Source of the DNA: Bicyclus anynana
Lineage: Eukaryota; Arthropoda; Insecta; Lepidoptera; Nymphalidae
DNA length: 64,000 bases
NCBI RefSeq assembly: GCF_947172395.1
Contig: NC_069085.1
Coordinates: 18,788,698 to 18,852,697 of the forward strand
Reading direction: 5' to 3'
How positions within the stretch are numbered: position 1 is the first letter of the stretch; every line of letters begins with the position of its first letter. The notes beneath the pieces were generated by a model, which made no database searches, had not been told where the DNA came from, and saw nothing but the letters and a program-made list of their open reading frames with translations. Made by a program: the position numbers and the translations under genes. Shown here in pieces: positions 34,392-43,660 of the stretch.

Positions 34392-35765
34392 ATGTGTTAC
34401 TCGTTGCGCACTATGGATACTTTATTTTCTAACGTTGATCTGAAGAAATTACATGGCGATATTAGCCCTCAAGCTCGAACACTGATTCACAACGTATTCC
34501 TGTTTCTCAATGAATTGAAAAGTGATCCGAATAAAGTGGCTTCTCTAAATTTCAACAAACCACGTGAAATGGCCGCATTTGTTTGTGGTGTGAGCAGAGC
34601 GACAGTGGACCGAATCAAGACGGAAGTATCACAATCAGGCAGTACCTGTATACCAAGAACAAATTTTAAGAAACCACAAACCGTCACTAATATTGACGAT
34701 TTTGATAAAACTGTGTTGAAGCGAACTGTAGCTTCATTTTATGAGAATGGAGAGTATCCATCCGTGGCGAAAATTTTAGAAAAATTCCGTGAACAATTAC
34801 CCGATTTTAAATGCGGCAACACTTCAATGAGAATACTACTGAAGGAGGTTGGGTTCCAGTATAAGAAAAATAGCGAAGGACGTAAATATTTAATGGAAAG
34901 AACTGATATTGTTTGTGCTAGAATGGACTTTTTCAGGAAATTGGATTTACTTAGAAGAACTAACGATCAGCGACCACGTTTCTATCTAGACGAAACATGG
35001 ATTAATCAAAACCATGCAAGAAAGAGGATGTGGCTTGGAAGCAACGATGAAGGAGGTTTCAAGAATCAGCCTGTGGGAAAAGGCCAAAGATTAATAGTTT
35101 GCCATGCGGGTTCTGCAAGGACTGGCTTCGTTCCAGATGCGAAGCTAATATTTAAAGCGGTGAAATCAAAGGATGCTGATTACCACACAGAAATGGATGG
35201 CGAAACATATATGGCATGGTTTTCCGAATTCCTGAATCTACTTGAAGAGCCCTCAGTTATAATTGTCGATAACGCAAGCTATCATTCGATACAGTTGGAA
35301 AAGATACCCACAAGAAACACGAGGAAAGCTGAAATTCAAGAATGGTTGACAAAGAAAAAGATTCCATATTCCAGCAACGAAATTATTGAAGAATTAATAA
35401 GAAAAGTAAAAGCCAGTAACCCGCAGAAGGTCTACGCTTTAGACCATCTGGCAAATGAACGAGGTCATGAAGTAATAAGGCTCCCTCCATATCACTGTCA
35501 ATATAACCCAATAGAATTAATTTGGGCACAAGTAAAGGGAGAAGTTGCGAAGAATAATAATACCTTCAAGATAGCAGATGTCGAAAATCACCTCCACCGA
35601 GCCATAGAAAATGTCACACGAGAAGACTGGGCCAAATGTGTTAGGCATGCCGAAGAACTTCAAAACAAAGATTTACAAAAAGCTCTAATTAGAGATCACG
35701 CGCCGCTTATAATAAATTTGGCAGAAGACGAAGATTCTGATGATGAAGACTCAGATGAAGATTAA
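34392..35765 (+). CDS. IS630/Tc1/mariner-type transposase with long D-E spacing (DD82E/Sailor-like)
   Basis: An intact 457-codon frame for a cut-and-paste DNA transposase. Helix-turn-helix segments lie at about residues 57-76 (REMAAFVCGVSRATVDRIK) and 124-156. The catalytic triad is D200 (FYLDETW), D293 (VIIVDNASYH) and E375 (YHCQYNPIELIWAQVK), all with family-typical context. E375 lies 82 residues after D293, far more than the 34-41 of Tc1, mariner or Gambol-type groups, so this fits the group reported as DD82E/Sailor; that assignment is from memory. The tail is strongly acidic (AEDEDSDDEDSDED). Translation probably starts at M8 (34413, MDTLFSNVD). A TATA box lies upstream and AATAAA follows the stop by about 90 bases. 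I found no convincing terminal inverted repeats with TA flanks, so mobility is unproven. It lies in laminin intron 1, opposite to the gene. Confidence 0.9.
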   Translation: MCYSLRTMDTLFSNVDLKKLHGDISPQARTLIHNVFLFLNELKSDPNKVASLNFNKPREMAAFVCGVSRATVDRIKTEVSQSGSTCIPRTNFKKPQTVTNIDDFDKTVLKRTVASFYENGEYPSVAKILEKFREQLPDFKCGNTSMRILLKEVGFQYKKNSEGRKYLMERTDIVCARMDFFRKLDLLRRTNDQRPRFYLDETWINQNHARKRMWLGSNDEGGFKNQPVGKGQRLIVCHAGSARTGFVPDAKLIFKAVKSKDADYHTEMDGETYMAWFSEFLNLLEEPSVIIVDNASYHSIQLEKIPTRNTRKAEIQEWLTKKKIPYSSNEIIEELIRKVKASNPQKVYALDHLANERGHEVIRLPPYHCQYNPIELIWAQVKGEVAKNNNTFKIADVENHLHRAIENVTREDWAKCVRHAEELQNKDLQKALIRDHAPLIINLAEDEDSDDEDSDED

Positions 35766-35856
35766 TTTTATTTAGTTAATAATTATATAATATGAAATAT
35801 GTATTATATTAAATCAAATATTGTTAATTTTTTTAATTTTGTGAACAAGATACGAT

Positions 35857-35862
35857 AATAAA
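35857..35862 (+). promoter_or_regulatory. Polyadenylation signal of the transposase gene
   Basis: AATAAA, about 90 bases after the stop codon in AT-rich sequence. Confidence 0.5.
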
Positions 35863-36475
35863 CTTTACTTATCGATAATATGTCTTTCATTGTTACACCC
35901 TTCACTAGACGGCTCCATAAGACCCATAAGTGCAAGCGAGATAGATATAGAGAAATGATTTATGGCCCTAAGACTCAGTTGTTAACGCGCGTACTATACG
36001 ACAATAGTCCATTGGAACTAAACTATGACCTCTCGGTGTTGAGTCCGGCTATTTTACCGTGCAGCTATAGAGGCTAATACTTGTCTATAATGTCAATAGA
36101 TTAATACGCTATGCTACGTGACATCTTGTTAGGTATGCAACAGCCTATTTAACGGCCCACTATAGGGACTCCCTCCTTATAGAGCTTAGACCGCCCTCGC
36201 TGCTCCACGGGTTGGCGGCCTTAGTGTAATAATGTTATCATCAATGCTAGTGCCCTGTGATAGCATGTAGTATCTGTGAATAATTATTAATCTATGATAT
36301 CAAACTGTCCAATCATAAGCATATATTATGATGCACGGGAATAGTTTGTTTCGCGCGTGAGATCAACCCGCTGTCCATCGCGACTACCTGATGTAATTTT
36401 AGGTAGATGTTGGTTTCTGATTTGACGGACCGATTTGCAACTACAAAACACTAGCGAAGCTCTCAAGAATTTTAC
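35863..36475. other. Right flank of the transposase gene
   Basis: A palindromic TTATCGATAA at about 35870 has a counterpart at about 34248 on the left. No ORF is supported. Confidence 0.35.
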
Positions 36476-36488
36476 ATGTGCAGCGCGC
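36476..36488. repeat. 13-bp direct repeat, right copy
   Basis: The second ATGTGCAGCGCGC, same orientation as 34219-34231, 2.26 kb away. Confidence 0.5.
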
Positions 36489-36511
36489 TATCATCTATCA
36501 GCGCGAAATCA

Positions 36512-36687
36512 TCTATACTAATATTATAAACTTGAAGAGTTTGTTTGTTTGAACGCGCTAATCTCAGGAACTACTGGTCCGATTTGAAAAATTCTTTCAG
36601 TGTTAGATAGCTCATTTATCGATATTTTATCCCCGTATTCTGATGGAAACGGGAACCACGTGGGTGAAACCGTGCGACGTCTGTTAG
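36512..36687 (+). mobile_element. Helitron-like element, subfamily A
   Basis: It begins TCTATACTAATATTATAAAC and ends TCTGTTAG (CTAG with one change), between A and T. About 20 bases of the middle are missing relative to 9996-10193. Confidence 0.7.
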
Positions 36688-37057
36688 TTAATAATATTTT
36701 TTTTTATAAATGTTAATAGTGTTTTGTATTTTATATTTATATTAATATTGTTAAAAAAAGGACTAATAAATATATGAGAGATAAAAATGTTCATATTCAC
36801 TTTATTATAGTTTTATCCTCCACCTACTTATTTTTGGATAACTTAAATCGATTAGCTGTAGTAGTTTTCTTGACCCGATGCGTGAGTCAGTCAGGCACAG
36901 TTACCCTCCTACACCCATAGTCGTCTGACTAACTGCTGTGATTGACACGCGCGATACTAGAGATCTCGTTCAAAATAACACGAGTAAGTTGAGATGAATT
37001 AATACTATTTTATTTTACTGTGTTGAACTTTATGATAAACGTGTAGTTTTGAATTTA

Positions 37058-37252
37058 TCTATACTAATATTATAATTTATACTAAATTATAAAGAGGTGA
37101 AGTTTGTGATATTGTAAGGGATGATTTATAGATCTAATGAATCTATTTTAATAAATCTCTTACCACTAAAGCCACGTTATTTGTGAGTGTCATTGGCTAT
37201 ATTTTATCCACATATTTTCCTGGGAACGTTACGCGGGCGGGCATCGGCTGGT
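37058..37252 (+). mobile_element. Helitron-like element, diverged, 3' end lost
   Basis: It starts TCTATACTAATATTATAATT after an A. The body block taccactaaagccacgttat is shared with 42127-42336. There is no clear CTAG end. Confidence 0.5.
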
Positions 37253-37363
37253 GTCATATAAATAGTTACTTAATCATGAGACACATGATTAAAAGTGAAG
37301 CTTTGAACTTATATGAAGTGAAACTTTGAACTTTTTAAGTAGAAAAATTTCGATTGGTAGCGT

Positions 37364-37687
37364 TTTTTTTTATCTTTACAAGTTAAACCATTGACTACAA
37401 TCTCGTAAGTGATGATGCAGTCGAAGATGGAAGTGGGCTAACTTGTCAAGAGGAGGATAAAAATCCACAACCCTTTTGGTTTCTACACAGCATCGTACCG
37501 GAAAGCTAAATCGTTTACATCGGTATCGGTAGGTACGTCTTTGCCGGTAGGATGGTAACTAGCCACGGCTGAAGCTTCTCACCAGCCAGACCTTGAGCAA
37601 TTAAGAAAACCTCAATTAGCCCAGCGCAGGATTGAACCTAGGACCTCCGTCTTGTAAATCCACCGCATACTACTGCGCCACAGAGGC
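37364..37687 (-). repeat. SINE family 1, near full length
   Basis: Head at the right (gcctctgtggcgcagtag on the minus strand), B-box, body and T-rich left end on the plus strand. Confidence 0.8.
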
Positions 37688-37807
37688 CTGGAGTGCTAGA
37701 CTGTAACACTCTCATATGCCGCAAATGCTCGTACAACCTGATCTCTTCCAATCGTCCAAATTATGAAATGAATGCTCCTGGAAATGCACTTCAAAAATAT
37801 GCTCGAT

Positions 37808-38073
37808 AACAACCCATATTCGGCTGCTTCACTGCTGAGCTCAAGTCTCCTCTCAGAATGAGAGGGGTTAGGCCATTAGTTCACCACGATGGCCCAATGC
37901 GGATTGGCAGACTTCACACACGCAGAGAATCAAGAAAATTCTCTGGTATGCAGGTTTCCTCACGATGTTTTTATTCACCGTTTGAGACACGTGATATTGA
38001 ATTTCTTAGAATGCACACAACTGAAAAGTTGTAAGAGCATGCCCCGGTCCTATCCTCTGGTCTATCACGGTAT
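37808..38073 (-). repeat. tRNA-derived SINE, family 2, head partly deleted
   Basis: It matches 9682-9962 through the aatgcggattggcagacttc block. Part of the B-box region near 38050 is missing. Confidence 0.7.
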
Positions 38074-38454
38074 TACGGTAAAACTCGCTCAAAGAAAGCT
38101 AATCTCAGCAAGATATTGACCACCATCGCTGATGTTCGGTGGGATGACATAATATTTCCCTCGTATAGAAGGACCGCTCAAAGGCCGGCATCCAATTAGC
38201 GCGGGAGCGGGATAATTGGGCCGGGACCGGTTTGCGGCCTCCGTCCGAACTTTTTACCGCACCGCTCGCCACAACCTTCGACACACTTGATGCGCAGTGA
38301 TAGCGCGACTGGACCTTGAGTCTCGACTTTCTTGCACACTTCTTCAATAAATCAAACAATTTATTTAAGTATTGACAATTTTCGTCTGAAGCTTCGTCCA
38401 TGTGAACTTAAATTCCATAAACATCATGTTGTACTGATGACAAATAACTAATAA
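38074..38454. other. GC-richer DNA with a 98-codon minus-strand frame
   Basis: The minus frame 38105-38401 starts MDEASDENCQYLNKLFDLLK and contains CARKSRLKVQSRYHC. No domain is recognised, and no donor or polyadenylation signal decides whether it is real. It is reported as undecided rather than as a gene. Confidence 0.2.
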
Positions 38455-38473
38455 CCTAACCTAACCTAACCTA
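38455..38473. repeat. Short telomere-like (CCTAA)n tract
   Basis: CCTAACCTAACCTAACCTA is almost four units of the insect telomeric motif (TTAGG on the other strand). Confidence 0.6.
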
Positions 38474-38569
38474 CCTACCTTTGTACATGTTCACATGTGT
38501 ATAAAATTATCTCGTAAACCTACACCTTATGTGAGATCGTCTTCTCATGAGTTTTGTTATTATAATATA

Positions 38570-38770
38570 CTAGCGGACGCCTGCGACTTTGTCCGCGTGA
38601 AACTCAATGTAACTTTCAACTACCCCTACCCTACCCTACCCTACCCCTACTCTACCCCTACCCCTTCTATTTTTTATTTTTTTTCTGTCATAAGAACCTT
38701 CTCCTGACAATAACAAACACATAAAAAAAATAGTGATATCACGTCCAGCCGTTCACGCGTGATGGCGTGA
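38570..38770 (-). mobile_element. Helitron-like element with C-rich microsatellite
   Basis: Minus-strand 3' end GCGGACAAAGTCGCAGGCGT and CCGCTAG, followed by T-to-A context. Inside is a (CCCTA)n-like tract at 38630-38670. The 5' end is not clear. Confidence 0.5.
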
Positions 38771-39993
38771 CCAAGGGATATATGGATTAATTTTTATTTA
38801 GATGGATGTAGTTTTAACTTAGCTTTTACAATCCGATTAGAAGTTCTTGATATTATCACGTTCAACCAAACAAATAATTCTCTCTTGCTTAGAAATGTTA
38901 GTAGATATAGATTATTTGTTTTAATTCTTGATATATTATGTATAAATTAATCAATTGTTGTAGCATACACGAAACTGAGGTGTGTTATCTACAATAAAAA
39001 GTCTGTCCTCCGACATAGGTATATAGCATTGTCTCACGTGAATATAATTTCCCTGAAAATTATCTATTTATGATTGAATATAATCATACCCTACAGACCA
39101 CAACACAGCAATGCTGTTACCATAACCAAACAGTTTGGAAGTACCTCCCAAAATGTACAGTCACTGCTTCGCCGCGGCGCGTCAACAAAGGCATGCTACT
39201 GTGAAGCGTAACTTCGCCACAACCAGACGACATTGTAGCGCTAATGAGGTAGCGGCGCGTAAATTGCTATGCGTGGTATGCTTCCACTTCAGACGGCTCC
39301 TTCTTATAAACGAAGACGAGCTTTTCTGGGTTCCGAACCTTCGAAAGGAAAAACAGAGCCATTAACATTTTGTTGTCTGTCTGTCTGTCTACATCTACTT
39401 CAAAGCTAAAGTTTGTCAGTACAAGCTCCTGTAATCCTGGTTATACTTAGATGACTCTCAAATCGTCTGATTTTCGAAATACTCTCTTTTAGCTAAAAAG
39501 CCTTACTCCTTAAGTAATGTGCTGCTTGAGTATTTCTAAAGTTGTTTTTTTTGGTTGACCGTGAACGTTGCTAAACCCGTCAATATTAAGGTTGGTACTC
39601 AATAACATGCAAAGTATTCCTTATGTGGATACTCGAATTAATCCAGAAATTCTTTCTTCGGCTCCCTACCTATAGGGGTTACCTACAACGTCTTCCACAT
39701 AACATAATATACAATGATGTTAGAAGAAAAAAGAGGTAGGTAGATAGGTTACATAAACCACATTCGATTTACAACTGGCACACAAAAATTGTTTCAGCGA
39801 CGTTGTCAACGGCGCGATGACAGTGCGGCGACTGAGCTCAGGTTTGCTAATTAGCGTAGCTTTAACGTGCCACTTACGGTCCGCATATAACCTATCTACC
39901 TCTTTTTTCTTCTAACATCATTGATAATATAGCTATTAACTGTTACCGGCGCGTGCGCATCTATCATAATACGATCGCGCGAGCACTTTCTAA
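38771..39993. other. Intron DNA
   Basis: A (GTCT)n tract lies at 39376-39390. A 76-codon plus frame (39135-39365) has no recognisable domain. Confidence 0.35.
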
Positions 39994-40440
39994 CGAGTCA
40001 CGTTCTCACGCCGAATTCGGCTGACCGGGCTGTCCCTGACATCTGGTCCGGGCGTCTCTCACAGCATACCAGCCCTGGACATCTGTACCACGATAAGGCA
40101 CGAGCGACGAGCGTTTAATATTTGGTGTGATAACGTTTAACCGAGTCACAATCTCACGCCAAATTCGGCTAATCGGGGCTGTCGCCTGTCTCTGACATCT
40201 AATTCGGGCGTCTCTACTCATAGTATACAAGTCCATTTGTACTGCGGTAAGGCACGAGCGACGAGCGTTTCAATATTTGGTGTAAAAAAGTTTTTTATTC
40301 GAGAAACTTCTTCACTCCGAATTCGGCTGACCGAGCTTTCTCTCCAGGAGACTCTGGTTCCTCATAGCACACCAGCCCTAGGGCATCTGAATTCTGAACC
40401 GTCGTGAAGTACAAGCAAAGGTCGTTTAAGTATTCAGATT
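39994..40440. repeat. Tandem array, three diverged units of about 148-158 bp
   Basis: Units begin at about 39994, 40142 and 40300. Each contains, in order, cgagtcacgttctcacgccg-like sequence, (a/g)aattcggctgacc, a tctctcacagcataccagcc-like block, and in the first two units aaggcacgagcgacgagcgt plus aatatttggtgt. A fourth GAATTCGGC word lies at about 40795. Divergence between units makes it an old duplication. Confidence 0.75.
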
Positions 40441-41837
40441 CTAAAATTTATTAATTAAAACTTTTCAATTAAAGAGGTATTAAAAAATATTGACTAGGAC
40501 CAGTGTCCTACACGGCCATTCTAGTTAATTTCTATTTTAAATTTGAAGCAAATTAAAATACAAGTAACTGTAACTATTTTTATTACATACCTTATTATTG
40601 GTAATTGTCCTTCGACTTGAAAAACAAAAGTTCTGTTTCTTCACGTCAACAAGAGACTATAAAATCATTACATTTATAAATCGGTATATAAGTAATGTAT
40701 GGCCTGTGCCCTTCATTACAGAGATACAACCTTATTCGGCGATCACATGTGACAATCCGCTCATGAACTTTCCAATATTTCGTGTCCCAGTGCCGAATTC
40801 GGCCGAGCGGAATAATCGTGCGCACGGGTGTCAAAATATCTGGTTACTTACGGTGTAAGTTTACAAATACGACTATATTGTCTTAAGTTATAAACGCACA
40901 GCGTTATTATTAGCTTTAATGTTTATAGCTTTTTTTAAGTAATTATAGCTGGGAAGGATAGATAAAATATGTTTTCTAATAATTTGTTGCGAATAATGTA
41001 GCTGTGAGCAAACACGACTTTTGTCGTCGGGCAAAACACGTTATACAAGACTGCCAAAACAGTCATGTTTCCGATCTTTAATTTTCACGCTAGTAGACAA
41101 TCATCATTATAATTATATTATCATTGGCCATCTTTTACTGGAATGCGCCTGTTTGAGCTTCTAAACACCATGGCCAGTATAATAAAGTAAAATGCACGCT
41201 GATTGCTAGCTACCAAACATTTCGAGTGAGATAAAAAAAATAACGCATGTCTACAACTTTTGACTAACGTCTGATCCTATTAATTCAAGACACGCTCTTA
41301 GAGAGTTATTCCGTCACCAAAAATTTTTGGCCCTCATATCGACTTGAGCAGAGCTGTACTCGCTCCCACTCGCCGGGGCTGCTTAGGAAGTATACAGCAA
41401 ATATACAACCAAAACCAAAAATAATAATATTCCCGCCGGTCGCTTATGCCCTGAGGCGCGCCGAAACTGGCTAGTATTTGTTCTGTAAACACTGTCCAAA
41501 ATGCCCTTCGTGCCGAGTGCTGGACCCCGCCGCGCTAGCTGTATCACCGCGTGTGGTCACTTACCGGCAAGCGCCCCGGCCCGACGCTGATAGGTCACGT
41601 TCAATTTCATTTACGTGTAAATAAAGTTTTCCGGTTGGTATCAAATGGACTATTTACTTGTTTACCCTCGAACTTTCATTACGTAAGGTTGACTTTGTTA
41701 GTATTACGATTTTGATATGAAATTGATTTTTTTTTCACTTTGACGTCATTATCATCAACGTTTTAATGTCTCACTGCAGGCTTTCCGATGAGAGCGGGAT
41801 TTTTTGAGCTTTTACCCACCACACTGGACATTGGTCC
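40441..41837. other. Intron DNA
   Basis: A GC-richer patch lies at 41440-41600; on the minus strand an ATG (41610) is followed by 46 bases and a consensus donor (GCCG|gtaagtga, exon end 41565). This is discussed as a possible alternative first exon; otherwise nothing is supported. Confidence 0.35.
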
Positions 41838-42025
41838 AGATGGTTGTTTGGATGTTTGTTACTCTTTAACGCCGCTACTACTGAACCAATTTGGCTGAAA
41901 TTTGGAATGGAAACAGATTTTACTCTGGATTAACTAGGTTACTTTTCATCCCGGAGAATCCATGGTTCTCGAGGGATTTGTGAATAACTAAATCTCATGC
42001 GGGCGAAGTCGCGGGCGTTCGCTAG
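41838..42025 (+). mobile_element. Helitron-like element, subfamily B, 5' end altered
   Basis: It contains aaccaatttggctgaaattt and ends GCGGGCGTTCGCTAG before T. The usual TC...ACTAATATTATAAA start is not present. Confidence 0.6.
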
Positions 42026-42126
42026 TTACTTATAAAAATGTAATGTTGCATTCACATTGACATAGAATATACATTTCTATTGGAGTGGTATTTTTTACAA
42101 TATATTTAATATATAAAATTATATTT

Positions 42127-42336
42127 TCATACTAACATTATTAAGAAGGACAAAATTATACAGAGCTTGTGATTTTATGAATATGTGAAGTTGTAGAAGT
42201 AATTTCTACTAAGTCGATTTTGATTTTTTTCCTATAGAAAGCCACATTATTTGTGAGTATCATAGGCTATTTTATCCCCTTATCCCCCACGGGAATGAGA
42301 ACTACGCGGGGAAACCATGATACGTCTTTTATTTAG
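42127..42336 (+). mobile_element. Helitron-like element, diverged
   Basis: It begins TCATACTAACATTATTAAG and ends near TTAG before T. It shares the agccacattatttgtgagta block with 37058. Confidence 0.45.
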
Positions 42337-43624
42337 TTAAATATAAGCCGACATAGAAGAAGATTTTATGAATACAATTTCCTTCTCGAGAATGCTCATG
42401 CAACAAATAAAATTCTAAATAAAGATGTCTTACAGACTATCATAGATTAGTTTCTTAATAGAGTTTCCGGAAGCTTTACCCTTTACACGGCCGATGAATG
42501 CGTCTCGCTGGAAACTTTCTAATTTACGACGATGTATCGTCACAAGACAATGTCATAAATTTTTAATGTCAGGAGCACTTAAATATGACGTTTAGCTCAG
42601 AGCATTTTGTGCCGTATTTCTATACCATTTAAAAGCTAAACTCTCTTATCTTATTGTGATTATAATTTTGTACACAATAAGTTTCCTCTCTCATAAGCCG
42701 GTAACACACCAGTCGAGTTACTGGAATCCGTACAATTCAATGATAAGTTATCTTCACTGGAATCTTACTTCATGTTAAATTACGAAGCATTCTAAAAAGA
42801 TAGTACGCTAACTTAATTTGTCATATGACTGACTGGTTTCGCGACACTAATCATTATGAAATTTTGCAAAGAAGAAGGTCCAGAAAAAAAAATGCATTTA
42901 GCTTTATAAGTGAAAAATAGACACTTGTTGACACTTGACATAACTACGATACGCTAAGAACACATCTCAGGCCGTCGCCATGGGCCCGTCAACCCGAGGC
43001 CTCATTATTATCAGCCTAGTATAGTCCAGGCCAAGCCAGGCCTCCTTCTTTAAAGGACAGGAGATATGCAACTTGTACCCACCACGCTGATGGACGTTGA
43101 CTAACTACCCAATACCTATTCACACAAAATGCACAAGATGTTGTACTTGTGCGTATATAACCTGATAATATGTGTGTCTACGAAGGAACATGTCATTTTC
43201 GATTACTTTTCATTACGAATTTCGCATCATTGAAATGATTAGATTAAATACTGTATGTATTAAAGTACAATTACATTATCACCTACTAAGCTTCATTAAA
43301 ATTTACTCGACAAGTGTAAACAGACCTTTACGATGCACGAAAGGGAATGATATACGCGCATTACTTGAAATATTTTAATGACAAAAACGATGATAACCGA
43401 TACACTTGGCATGGGAACCGACGCGTTACTGCCTGACGCTGACACTCACTGTCTGTCCTGTGACTCTGACACTGTTACACGTAATGAGGGCCATTAATGG
43501 TATTATGACATTGGTACTGAATACTTAATTTGATCGTGATTGGTTAAAGGAATCTGGTAGATTCTAGACCACCTAAGCGATTTCATGTAATTTAGTTACA
43601 TGTCCGTTTGTCGGTGGACTTTCA
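42337..43624. other. Intron DNA
   Basis: A fragment of the repeat at 10820 (ccaagccaggcctccttctt) lies at 43015-43110. Nothing else is supported. Confidence 0.4.
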
Positions 43625-43660
43625 AGATGGAGGTCCTGGGTTCGATTCCCGGCAGAGCCG
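43625..43660 (+). repeat. SINE family 1, head side, split by the LINE insertion
   Basis: gatggaggtcctgggttcga followed by ttcccggcagagccga is the B-box region of SINE family 1. The missing continuation starts at 45546. Confidence 0.75.

Noticed and set aside
34247..35880. TTATCGATAA on both sides of the transposase gene as terminal inverted repeats
   Set aside because: The word is itself a palindrome, only 10-11 bases match, and TA duplications do not fit on the left side.
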